From contig JBJOPY010000127.1 of NCBI GenBank assembly GCA_046050405.1, forward strand, positions 1 through 9,565: a stretch of DNA of 9,565 nucleotides, in the 5' to 3' direction. The DNA comes from JADKCL01 sp046050405 (GTDB taxonomy: Bacteria > Bacteroidota > Bacteroidia > J057 > JADKCL01). The first letter of the stretch is position 1; every line of letters begins with the position of its first letter. Positions 1-6,475 of the stretch are shown here, piece after piece. Below the pieces are notes generated by a model. The model did not search any database and was not told the DNA's origin. It saw only the letters and a program-made list of their open reading frames with translations. The translations under genes were made by a program, and so were the position numbers.

Positions 1-128
1 GCAACACCAGGGCTGTAAGCCAGGGAAAGATCACGTTGTGTGGAAACTGGTTTGGTGGAGGTCACCTCAATCTTGCCTTTGGGCTCGCGCCGATGGTACT
101 CGAGCGCATCTTCTTTCCTTAGCTTCAT
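1..128 (-). CDS. maeB: NADP-dependent malic enzyme, N-terminal fragment (runs off left edge)
   Basis: Reading the minus strand from the ATG at 128 gives 42 codons that stay open to the window edge. The protein begins MKLRKEDALEYH, then has GKIEV, TKP, and the block QRDLSLAYSPGVA. This is the characteristic N-terminus of the MaeB-type malic enzymes, which oxidatively decarboxylate malate to pyruvate with reduction of NADP in the cytoplasm. In this family a malic-enzyme domain is often followed by a phosphotransacetylase-like domain; that part is outside the window. The start is supported by the family's usual N-terminus and by a well-formed promoter whose -7 box lies 22 bases upstream. It is transcribed in the same direction as the asparaginase gene, 118 bases behind that gene's stop, but the intervening promoter suggests separate control. 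Identification is from the N-terminal motifs only, which are quite specific. Confidence 0.88.
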   Translation of the reverse strand, partial: MKLRKEDALEYHRREPKGKIEVTSTKPVSTQRDLSLAYSPGV

Positions 129-150
129 AACTTATCTGAAAATGAGAGTA

Positions 151-182
151 CAAAGTTAGAAGCAGTCCCTCCTGGTGCAACA
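151..182 (-). promoter_or_regulatory. Bacteroidota-type promoter for the malic enzyme gene
   Basis: On the minus strand the -7 element TAACTTTG (158 to 151) matches TAnnTTTG exactly. It is preceded, after 19 bases, by a -33 element TGTTG (182 to 178). This is the promoter form known for the primary sigma factor of Bacteroidota. Transcription would start roughly at 143-146, leaving a short leader before the ATG at 128. Confidence 0.75.
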
Positions 183-246
183 TGGTTTTTCCCCAACCTT
201 GGATCGCTGGAAGATGGCAATTTCCCTCGTGACAACCGCTCACAGC

Positions 247-1287
247 TCAATCCGTATAGTCCCTCTCCGCACGCATCTCTCCCCGGAGGTTGCGCACAAG
301 CAGTCTTTTCACCATTTCGATGTCATCGTATTTTCCGAGTAGGTACATCATCTTGGTCAATGCTGCCTCGAATGTCATGTCGGCTCCCGACAGTATGCCC
401 GTGTCGAGGAACGTAGAACTGGTGGCATACCGCCCCATTTCCACAGTTCCGCCGATGCATTGCGTGATGTTGAGAATGACTTTTCCCTGACTGATGCTGT
501 TCCCGATGGTTTCGATGAACGCTTGATCGGTCGGTAGGTTTCCCGCACCGTAACTCTGAACGATGATCCCACGGTAAGCGGGGTTCGAAAGGGTTGCATC
601 CAGGGCTTCGGCCGTCATTCCCGGAAAAATCCGGGCATGCGCGACCCGTGTCTCCAATCTGGATTGAATCTTGAAGGGTCTGCCCTGGTAAGCATCCGGG
701 GGGGTCGGATGCCTGAAGTATAGGTGAACCCCAGCCTCCACGAGGGGCGGAAAGTTCACCGAATTAAAGGCGGAGAAGACATCTGCATGAACTTTCTGTG
801 TGCGATTGGCACGGTAGAGCTTGTACTCAAAGTAGATGCCCACCTCCTTAATGAGCTGCTGAGGATGCGATGCGATCTGAAGGGCAGTGATGAGGTTCCC
901 CTTTGCATCTGTTCGGATCTCATGGATGGGCAGCTGGGCGCCTGTCAGGATGACGGGCTTGTCCAGGCCTTCCAACATGAAGGAAAGCGCAGACCCTGTG
1001 TAAGACATGGTGTCAGTGCCGTGGAGGATGACAAACCCATCGAAGCGGGGATAATTGTCGTAAATCGTCTCGGCAATCTTGATCCAGATGGGCGGGCCGA
1101 TATTGGAAGAGTCGAGCGGTGATCCATAGCTCGCGAGTTCGACATCGCATTCCAACCGATCCATTTCAGGAAACTCGGACCGAATCAGGTTGAAATCAAA
1201 TGGCATGTAGGAGCCGTCCTCCTTCCGCTTGATCATCCCAATGGTTCCTCCCGTGTAGATGATCAGAACCTTCTTGCGATTGGACAT
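247..1287 (-). CDS. ansA: Type I (cytoplasmic) L-asparaginase
   Basis: This gene encodes a 346-residue protein that hydrolyses L-asparagine to aspartate and ammonia. The first catalytic motif YTGGTIGM lies at residues 11-18, with the nucleophilic Thr at 15. The second motif LHGTDTM lies at 89-94, with the Thr-Asp pair at 91-92. PVILTGAQLP follows at 111-120, and the catalytic Lys sits further on in the RTQKVHAD block. The near-collinear resemblance to E. coli AnsA, including C-terminal NLRGEM, and the absence of a signal peptide point to the cytoplasmic type I enzyme rather than the periplasmic type II. The frame is open 38 codons further upstream, but those overlap the end of the preceding gene and look unlike the family. 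MSNRKKVLIIYTGG is the natural start. It begins 34 bases after the beta-barrel gene stop, so the two are probably cotranscribed. Confidence 0.95.
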   Translation of the reverse strand: MSNRKKVLIIYTGGTIGMIKRKEDGSYMPFDFNLIRSEFPEMDRLECDVELASYGSPLDSSNIGPPIWIKIAETIYDNYPRFDGFVILHGTDTMSYTGSALSFMLEGLDKPVILTGAQLPIHEIRTDAKGNLITALQIASHPQQLIKEVGIYFEYKLYRANRTQKVHADVFSAFNSVNFPPLVEAGVHLYFRHPTPPDAYQGRPFKIQSRLETRVAHARIFPGMTAEALDATLSNPAYRGIIVQSYGAGNLPTDQAFIETIGNSISQGKVILNITQCIGGTVEMGRYATSSTFLDTGILSGADMTFEAALTKMMYLLGKYDDIEMVKRLLVRNLRGEMRAERDYTD

Positions 1288-1321
1288 TTGAGAGCGCGTT
1301 CTGGTAGAATGAGGAAAATGA

Positions 1322-2086
1322 TCAAAGCTCAGTGAAGGTATAAGTAATGCCGAGCATAATGCCTGCGGCGAGGTTATGGGTAGCTGGACGATCTGCACCA
1401 TAGAATTTCACCTCTTCTGGGGTGCCAGCCGTGTACAGGCTGTAGCGTGCATCCTTGTTTTCAGCATCGGACAGCTGGTAGTCGCCCCTGATGCTAATGT
1501 TTGCCATGACATTCTCGCCAAGCTTGATGCCGACTCCGGCACTTGCTACGGGCCCAAAACCGAAATGCGCGTATTGCTTGTAAGGGGAAGGGTAGTCCTT
1601 GACATTCGGATTGAATAGGATATCATCAGGCCTATAGCTTTTATCGTCGTTGTAGTACCGGGCACTCAGCAGGAAGTTTGCTTGGAGCCCTAGATCCGCC
1701 ACGAAAATCAGTTTGCTGTTTGCGGTTCCCGTGTTAAAGCTGATGAAAAGCGGCACCTTCAGGTAGTTCAGGCGTCTCGTATGAGTGATCAGTGAATCCT
1801 CCTGATTGAGATTCGTATGCTTCTGACCCTGGGCGGAATAGATGGGATTCAGCCGGAAGCCGACCCCATCCCTAAAGTTGTACCCAACCATCAGTCCGGC
1901 AGCCATGCCATGCGTACTCTTGTAATTGAATTGGTCTTGGGGTGCAGCCTGGTCGTCCCTGTTCAGCATCCAGGTTCTCTGAGGAAGCACTAGCATTCCC
2001 ATCTTGATCCCCTTTTGCCCGAAAACCCCCATTGAACCAGCGAGTCCGACCACGAGTCCGATTATTAAACGACGGAATCCCTTCAT
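1322..2086 (-). CDS. Outer-membrane beta-barrel protein (PorT-like family)
   Basis: This gene encodes a 254-residue secreted protein. The N-terminus MKGFRRLIIGLVVGLAGSMG has a basic n-region and a hydrophobic core, with cleavage likely after VFGQ. The mature part shows alternating hydrophobic and polar residues with many Gly and aromatic positions. It contains segments of the kind AAGLMVGYNFRDGVGFRLNP and NYLKVPLFISFN, and it ends in a strand plus aromatic residues (GIMLGITYTFTEL). This is the usual look of the outer-membrane beta-barrel domain proteins abundant in Bacteroidota, near PorT. The frame has two earlier ATG codons (2110, 2101), but the mapped promoter would start transcription at about 2106-2103. 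ATG 2086 is therefore the better start, and it also gives a normal signal peptide. Its precise role is unknown. It is the first gene of a probable two-gene unit with the asparaginase, though no functional link is evident. Confidence 0.8.
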   Translation of the reverse strand: MKGFRRLIIGLVVGLAGSMGVFGQKGIKMGMLVLPQRTWMLNRDDQAAPQDQFNYKSTHGMAAGLMVGYNFRDGVGFRLNPIYSAQGQKHTNLNQEDSLITHTRRLNYLKVPLFISFNTGTANSKLIFVADLGLQANFLLSARYYNDDKSYRPDDILFNPNVKDYPSPYKQYAHFGFGPVASAGVGIKLGENVMANISIRGDYQLSDAENKDARYSLYTAGTPEEVKFYGADRPATHNLAAGIMLGITYTFTEL

Positions 2087-2111
2087 TTTCAGAATGTGCA
2101 TATCAATCATT

Positions 2112-2142
2112 CAAATCTAGTACTAATTTCAAAAACCTCAAA
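2112..2142 (-). promoter_or_regulatory. Bacteroidota-type promoter for the beta-barrel and asparaginase genes
   Basis: The minus strand shows TTTG (2142 to 2139), 19 bases, then TAGATTTG (2119 to 2112), a perfect TAnnTTTG. Its position puts the transcription start near 2106-2103. It therefore argues that translation begins at the ATG at 2086 rather than the upstream ATGs at 2110 or 2101. Confidence 0.72.
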
Positions 2143-2279
2143 TTACAACTGCTTCCGCCCTCCTACTTGCGCTGCACAGTGGCCAAACTGAGAAGCCTCG
2201 GCATGGCTCAGGCTACCGGAAAATTTATGTTTCCGAAGATATTGCTGGAAATTGGTTCCTTTTTCCTTTTATTTGCTGC

Positions 2280-2903
2280 ATGGGAATTCGACTGGAAATA
2301 CATCCCCAAAATCCACAGCCACGGCACATCCAGCAAGCCATCGATTGCTTGGAACGTGGCGGAGTGATCCTCTATCCGACGGACACCGTATACGCGATCG
2401 GTTGCGACATACAAAACAAAAAAGCACTGGAGCGCGTCTGCCAAATCAAAGGCATAGACGCGAGCAAATCATTGTTTTCGTGCATCTGCCCGAACCTCAG
2501 CACGGTCAGTGAATATGCCAGCCACATTGACGACACCGTTTTCAAACTAATGCGCCGAGCGCTTCCAGGTCCCTACACGTTCATCTTGGAGGCCTCCAAA
2601 AACATCCCCAAACATTTCCAGTCACGCAGGAAGACAGTAGGGATACGAATCGTGGACCATCCCATACCACTCGCACTTGTGCAGGGGCTTACGCGCCCGG
2701 TGCTGACCACGAGCCTGCCGCTGAGTGGCGAAGAATATCCCACTGACCCAGAAGAAATCTTCGAACAGTTCGGGAACCTTGTCGACATTTTCATTGATGG
2801 TGGAATAGGGGGAAATACCACCAGTACGGTCATTGATTGTAGTCTTGGAGGCGATAAGATCGAGATCATTCGTGAAGGCGCAGGGTCTTTGGATGTGTTG
2901 TAA
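2280..2903 (+). CDS. yciO: YciO-type Sua5/YrdC family protein
   Basis: This gene encodes a 207-residue, single-domain protein of the YrdC/Sua5 fold, whose classical members make threonylcarbamoyl-AMP for the t6A modification of tRNA. Family motifs are GGVILYPTDTVYAIGC (27-42), LPGPYTFIL (95-103), KTVGIRIVDHP (118-128), STVID (182-186) and IREGAG (197-202). The opening IHPQNPQ and the overall pattern match E. coli YciO more closely than YrdC. The Sua5/YrdC KxR and SxN signature residues are not conserved: KGI at 57-59, and TSLPLSG where TSAN would be expected. True threonylcarbamoyl-AMP synthase activity is therefore uncertain. It has no extra C-terminal Sua5 domain. The gene is divergent from the beta-barrel gene across a 193-base gap. 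The start is chosen from the family N-terminus; no clear Shine-Dalgarno sequence is seen. Confidence 0.9.
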   Translation: MGIRLEIHPQNPQPRHIQQAIDCLERGGVILYPTDTVYAIGCDIQNKKALERVCQIKGIDASKSLFSCICPNLSTVSEYASHIDDTVFKLMRRALPGPYTFILEASKNIPKHFQSRRKTVGIRIVDHPIPLALVQGLTRPVLTTSLPLSGEEYPTDPEEIFEQFGNLVDIFIDGGIGGNTTSTVIDCSLGGDKIEIIREGAGSLDVL

Positions 2904-2936
2904 TGGTTCGTTCCCAATTGCTTGACTGCCCGCAAA

Positions 2937-3338
2937 ATGAGGCTGGATCCCTCTGAAAACCCTGCCCTGGATGCCATCCGCAACGATCTGCGGATCATTG
3001 GCCATACATTAAGGTCGTTTTCGATCCATGTGATCCGGGAGGGAATCTCCCAGTTTCCTGTTTACATTGCCTCTCAGGACATCGTGAACCTTGGCAAACC
3101 ATTTCTGACCAAGGAAAAAGACCATCTGAATTGGAACTACAATGCCTCTATTTTGGAGGAATTTGTAAAAAAGGCCGTCGTCTCGGAAGAAAAATTGGAG
3201 GATTTCATTGAGACTTTTGGAGATCCGGAGGAGAGAGCCTGCATTTTCGTCACATTGCCAGAGCAGGGTGGCTTCGTCTTCGTCCCATACGACCTCGAGG
3301 AGGAGGAGCATCCGCTCTACTTCCCCGGGGAATACTAA
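2937..3338 (+). CDS. Conserved hypothetical protein of Bacteroidota
   Basis: This gene encodes 133 residues beginning MRLDPSENPALDAI, with no signal peptide or membrane segment. It looks like a compact soluble alpha/beta protein: a basic helix (RNDLRIIGHTLRSFS), a strand-rich middle (FPVYIASQDIVNLGKP), and a WNYNASILEEFVKKAVV helix. The end is acidic and aromatic (FVFVPYDLEEEEHPLYF). It resembles, from memory, an uncharacterised protein widespread in this phylum, but I cannot name a family. The frame opens slightly earlier with a TTG codon at 2922; ATG 2937 is preferred because conserved-looking sequence starts there. It follows the yciO stop by 33 bases on the same strand, so cotranscription is likely. 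It converges on pth with a 63-base gap in which I see no good terminator. Function is not inferable beyond this context. Confidence 0.75.
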   Translation: MRLDPSENPALDAIRNDLRIIGHTLRSFSIHVIREGISQFPVYIASQDIVNLGKPFLTKEKDHLNWNYNASILEEFVKKAVVSEEKLEDFIETFGDPEERACIFVTLPEQGGFVFVPYDLEEEEHPLYFPGEY

Positions 3339-3401
3339 ACGCGGTTTGACAGCAGGTGGGTGCTTGGCAGCCAGGTGCAATTGCGTATCAAACGATTTCG
3401 C

Positions 3402-3962
3402 TCATTTATTGTAAAGATTCATGGTGCGCTCCAGACCAATAGTGGCAAAGGCTAGGACAGCATCGCAGGCTTTGTCGAGCATGGCAGGGAGTTCTCGCCT
3501 CTCAGACTCCGGAAAATCGCCGAGCACATAATCGATTTGGGATCCCTTGGGGAATTCGCTCCCCACTCCGAACCTTAGCCTGGAATATTGATCATTGCCC
3601 AAGACATCCTGAATGTTACCAAGCCCATTGTGACCGCCACCGGAACCCTTGGCACGGATCCTGATCTTGCCGAAGGGAAGTGCGAGGTCATCAGTGACGA
3701 CCAGCAAGTGTGATTGTTCGAGATCGTTTTTCTGAAGATGGTAGCGCACTGCCTTGCCGCTAAGATTCATATAAGTGTTTGGCTTTAACAGTACAAGTTG
3801 CTTGCCTTTGTGCTTCAAGACGCAGATTTCGCCCAGGCGATCTGTCATGAAGGTCGATTCCGATCTCTCAACCAACCTATCGAGCACCATGAAGCCGACA
3901 TTGTGACGGTTGTTGCGGTAGGAGGAGCCTGGATTTCCAAGGCCCGCTATCAGGAATTTCAT
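3402..3962 (-). CDS. pth: Peptidyl-tRNA hydrolase
   Basis: This gene encodes a 186-residue protein of normal family length that cleaves the ester bond of peptidyl-tRNAs released from stalled ribosomes, recycling tRNA in the cytoplasm. Diagnostic motifs are all present: GLGNPG (7-12) with Asn10, the RHNVGF block (19-24) with catalytic His20, and KPNTYMNLSG (60-69) with Asn66. The loop VTDDLALPFGKIRIR (89-103) carries Asp91/92, and GSGGGHNGL (106-114) has His111 and Asn112. The start is fixed by the standard MKFLIAGLGNPG N-terminus. It lies 138 bases downstream of rplY, with a hairpin terminator in that gap. It is therefore either reached by read-through or has its own promoter, which I could not find. 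Co-location with prs and rplY is a common bacterial arrangement. Confidence 0.96.
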   Translation of the reverse strand: MKFLIAGLGNPGSSYRNNRHNVGFMVLDRLVERSESTFMTDRLGEICVLKHKGKQLVLLKPNTYMNLSGKAVRYHLQKNDLEQSHLLVVTDDLALPFGKIRIRAKGSGGGHNGLGNIQDVLGNDQYSRLRFGVGSEFPKGSQIDYVLGDFPESERRELPAMLDKACDAVLAFATIGLERTMNLYNK

Positions 3963-4037
3963 GGAGGCGGGGCTGTTTGGGTTGGGTGGCGGAGGCTAGA
4001 CCATGGGAGACCAAGACTGGACAGGGGTGGAAAAGAC

Positions 4038-4072
4038 AAAAAGAGCCGAAGGTTTGCACCCGCAGCTCTTTT
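4038..4072 (-). terminator. Rho-independent terminator after rplY (possibly bidirectional)
   Basis: On the minus strand AAAAGAGC pairs with GCTCTTTT. Inside that, TGCGGG pairs with CCTTCG apart from one mismatch (with two G-T wobbles), enclosing the loop TGCAAA. A T-rich tail continues for about ten bases (TTTTTGTCTTTT). The plus strand also reads as a stem followed by CTCTTTTCTATTT, so it could work both ways. It closes the tRNA-Gln, prs, rplY transcript 29 bases after the rplY stop and would reduce transcription into pth. Confidence 0.72.
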
Positions 4073-4100
4073 CTATTTATTCTTCTAGGTACTGCTGCGA

Positions 4101-4676
4101 TTACTTCTTGGCAGCTTCCTCAGCTTGCTTGACGGCACGTGGTATCTCAATGATCGCAATGCCGGCTGAGCTCGGGGAAGTGACCTTGATGCCCTCAAGG
4201 GAAACTTCACCCACGCGAATTGTTTTTCCAAGGTCGAGATCGCTGATGTCGATTTCAACTTTGTCGGGCAGCTGTGATACCAAACCCCTGACCTTCAGCT
4301 TGCGAAGCATCGGAACCAATCGTCCACCTGAAAGTACACCCTTGGAGGTTCCAGAGAGTTTGATGGGAAGTTCCACTTCCACAGCCTCTTGGTCGGAGAC
4401 CCTGAGGAAATCTACATGGATAATCTTGTCTGTGACTGGGTGAACTTGTACTTCGCGAATCACCGCCTGCGTAGTGGTTCCTTCGAGATCCAAGTTCACG
4501 ACATAGGTCTCCGGTGAATGCAACACCTTGGTGATCGCCATGAAATCGATCTCGACAGCCATAGGCTCACCCTGACCGTAGATGACAGCAGGAATATTGC
4601 CTGCTCGGCGGATCTTCTTCATTGCACTCTTGCCGGTGGAAACCCTCTTAGTGCCTTTCAATTCTACTGTTTTCAT
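4101..4676 (-). CDS. rplY: 50S ribosomal protein L25, CTC/TL5 type
   Basis: This gene encodes a 191-residue two-domain L25. The N-terminal 5S-rRNA-binding domain occupies about residues 1-92: basic KGTKR, then RRAGNIPAVIYG at 23-34, and REVQVHPVTDKIIHVDF at 74-90. The C-terminal beta-rich CTC/TL5 domain spans about 95-180, with IKLSGTSKGVLSGG, DISDLDLGKTIRV and AIIEIPR. A short Lys/Ala tail closes it. The length fits the long general-stress (CTC) form rather than the short E. coli L25. In the ribosome it binds 5S rRNA at the central protuberance. Its ATG overlaps the prs stop as ATGA, so translational coupling to prs is likely. It is followed by a hairpin terminator. Confidence 0.95.
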   Translation of the reverse strand: MKTVELKGTKRVSTGKSAMKKIRRAGNIPAVIYGQGEPMAVEIDFMAITKVLHSPETYVVNLDLEGTTTQAVIREVQVHPVTDKIIHVDFLRVSDQEAVEVELPIKLSGTSKGVLSGGRLVPMLRKLKVRGLVSQLPDKVEIDISDLDLGKTIRVGEVSLEGIKVTSPSSAGIAIIEIPRAVKQAEEAAKK

Positions 4677-5605
4677 TGCTTATAGAGTGAGCTTATCGAC
4701 TCGTAATTTGTGATTTTCTCAAAAGCCCGTGCAAGCATCGGCGCGACGGAAAGTACCCTGATTTTAGGGGATTCCCTTTTCAAAGGGATGGTATTCGTAG
4801 TGATGAGCTCCGTAAGGCTGCTCTCCTCGATCCGCTCGTATGCGGATCCGGACAGGATCGGGTGGCAGACGACAGCTCGTACCGAGGCTGCTCCCTCTTG
4901 GATGAGGTGGTCTGACGCCTTGCACAGGGTTCCCGCCGTATCGACCAAGTCGTCGATGATGAGTACATTCTTGCCCTTCACCTCTCCGATGACCTTCATG
5001 GAGGCCACTTCATTTGCACGCTCCCTGAACTTGTCGATCAAGATCAAGTCGCATTTCATGAAGGAAGCATATTCGCGGGCCCGCTTGGCACCGCCCGCAT
5101 CCGGTGCAGCAATCGCTAAATTCCCCAGATTCAATGTCTCCAGATACGGAAAGAATACACCGATACTGTACAAGTGATCCAGTGGAATGTCAAAAAACCC
5201 TTGGATTTGGCCAGCATGAAGATCCATCGTAACGATGCGGTCAGCACCTGCGGTCGTCAAAAGGTTGGCGACCAATTTTGCCCCAATGGAAACGCGTGGC
5301 TTGTCCTTGCGATCTTGCCGTGAGTATCCGTAATACGGCATGACCACGATGATGGACTTTGCAGAAGCCCGCCGGGCTGCATCGATCATCAGGAGCAGTT
5401 CCATCAGATTTTCAGCCTTCCCGAAGGTGCTCTGAACCAAGAAGATTACGTCACCCCTCACGGATTCATTGTAGGATGGTTCGATCTCGCCATCCATGAA
5501 CCGGGTGACCGTAATCTCACCCAATTCTTTACCGAAATGTCCTGCGATCTCTTCGGCCAAATATTTGGTTGCGGTACCAGAAAATATCTTGACTTCGGAG
5601 GCCAT
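4673..5605 (-). CDS. prs: Ribose-phosphate pyrophosphokinase (PRPP synthase)
   Basis: This gene encodes a 310-residue enzyme of standard class I length that transfers pyrophosphate from ATP to ribose 5-phosphate. The product, PRPP, feeds purine, pyrimidine, histidine and tryptophan synthesis. Landmarks are the N-terminal FSG start region and the YYGYSRQDRK loop (91-100) with ATP-binding Arg and Gln residues. Further on are the metal-binding MDLHAGQIQGFF (127-138) with His130, APDAGGAKRA (167-176), a KFRER catalytic loop (192-196), and the PRPP-binding signature VLIIDDLVDTAGT (214-226). The ATG at 5605 lies only 12 bases after the tRNA-Gln 3' end and has no Shine-Dalgarno sequence, so the mRNA presumably arises by tRNA processing. 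Its TGA overlaps the ATG of rplY. Confidence 0.97.
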   Translation of the reverse strand: MASEVKIFSGTATKYLAEEIAGHFGKELGEITVTRFMDGEIEPSYNESVRGDVIFLVQSTFGKAENLMELLLMIDAARRASAKSIIVVMPYYGYSRQDRKDKPRVSIGAKLVANLLTTAGADRIVTMDLHAGQIQGFFDIPLDHLYSIGVFFPYLETLNLGNLAIAAPDAGGAKRAREYASFMKCDLILIDKFRERANEVASMKVIGEVKGKNVLIIDDLVDTAGTLCKASDHLIQEGAASVRAVVCHPILSGSAYERIEESSLTELITTNTIPLKRESPKIRVLSVAPMLARAFEKITNYESISSLYKQ

Positions 5606-5617
5606 GCGCTAATTTTG

Positions 5618-5688
5618 TTGGCCGACAAGGATTCGAACCCTGACAAACAGGACCAAAACCTGCTGTACTACCATTATACTATCGGCCA
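5618..5688 (-). tRNA. tRNA-Gln (anticodon UUG)
   Basis: The minus strand folds into a complete 71-base cloverleaf. The acceptor stem TGGCCGA/TCGGCCA has seven perfect pairs and starts with the U1-A72 pair typical of glutamine tRNAs. The D arm is GTAT-AATGGTA-GTAC, and the anticodon arm is GCAGG-TTTTGGT-CCTGT, giving anticodon TTG. A four-base variable region and the T arm CAGGG-TTCGAAT-CCTTG complete it. The discriminator base is A, and CCA is not encoded. It is the first product of the transcript that continues into prs. Confidence 0.95.
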
Positions 5689-5710
5689 ATTCCGTTTTAG
5701 ATTCGGGCTA

Positions 5711-5742
5711 CAAAGTTATTTTATCGTTTTCCCAAGAGCAAA
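5711..5742 (-). promoter_or_regulatory. Bacteroidota-type promoter for tRNA-Gln, prs, rplY
   Basis: The minus strand has TTTG (5742 to 5739), 20 bases, then TAACTTTG (5718 to 5711), a perfect TAnnTTTG identical to the -7 box of the malic enzyme gene. The transcription start would be about 5703-5706, 15-18 bases before the tRNA 5' end. No other promoter is apparent between the tRNA and rplY. Confidence 0.75.
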
Positions 5743-6475
5743 TTTTTTGGAAGAAAAATTTATGAAAAAATCCTACTCGTTGGGTTTAGGCCTGTAAGAA
5801 GGGCTTTTTTGCAAGTTAATTTCCATCTTTCTGCTTGAACCGACCAAAGAGTTTCCCACAGACAGGCTGAAGTTTACCCTGCTCCTTCAGTGGAATCCTT
5901 GCTTGATCGTAACGTGCGTGCAGCTTGCTATCCTTCGTTGTTGTCCTGTCGGACAGGCACGCTGGTTGACTTGCCTTGCAATTTGCGTCGGGGGATCTTC
6001 GAGCTTGAGTTGTCATGGCTTCATTCTAGGGCGGGAAGCCTCGGAAATCCAATTCTCAGGATGCTTGGTCATCGGGCAGTTCCTGCCTGTCCAGAGGTGC
6101 TTGCCCATGAGGGCACGCTACCCCATCCCATCCGTCTTCCACCGACTTCGAGCCATGGCCTTGCCTTGCATCATTTCACCCGTCTAGCGTGCGAGATGCA
6201 CCCGAATTGCCCCTGGAAGCCCCGGAGGATGGGAAACTTGGTAAGGATTTTGGTGGACGTTGCAGCAAGGATCCCTCTCGAATGAAGGTAGTGGGATCGC
6301 ATGATGTGCGCTGAGTCACCCTCCATGGCTTTCGTCCAGTCTGAAGGAGGCTTGGCAATTGAAAAGCTCAGGATGGTTTGGGGATCGCCATGCGGCCAGC
6401 GTTGATGATATCTTTTGGGTTTCACTTTTTGCTATTTTTCCCTGATGCCGTACCTTCGTGGTCAAGGAAACAAGA
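5743..6475. other. Long stretch without a convincing gene
   Basis: About 730 bases between the tRNA-Gln promoter and the membrane-protein gene hold only short frames (131 codons at most) whose translations look like shadow sequence, rich in Cys, Pro, Arg and His with no recognisable domain. No known structural RNA was recognised. Visible details are a perfect 13-base palindrome CCTGTCGGACAGG (5945-5957) and a small leader-like frame with a hairpin and T-tract (5762-5810). A minus-strand frame (6016 to 5816) vaguely recalls the C-terminus of an integrase-core transposase. It may be decayed sequence. Confidence 0.55.

Noticed and set aside
724..1122. Plus-strand 132-codon open frame
   Set aside because: It lies antisense inside the clear asparaginase gene and its translation shows no recognisable domain.
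1288..1401. Longer N-terminus for the asparaginase (38 extra residues)
   Set aside because: The extension overlaps the 3' end of the beta-barrel gene and lacks family similarity. The motif-bearing protein starts normally at 1287.
2222..2279. Promoter for yciO (TATGTTTC near 2228, or TTTATTTG just before the ATG)
   Set aside because: The boxes are imperfect, no TTG element sits at the right distance, and the second would leave almost no leader.
5890..6285. Plus-strand 131-codon frame in the gene-poor stretch
   Set aside because: Composition (many Cys, Pro, Arg, His), no domain, no ribosome site, and overlapping alternative frames of similar quality; more likely chance.
6171..6425. Minus-strand 84-codon frame
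   Set aside because: No recognisable motif and overlapping frames of similar length on the same strand; no support for coding.
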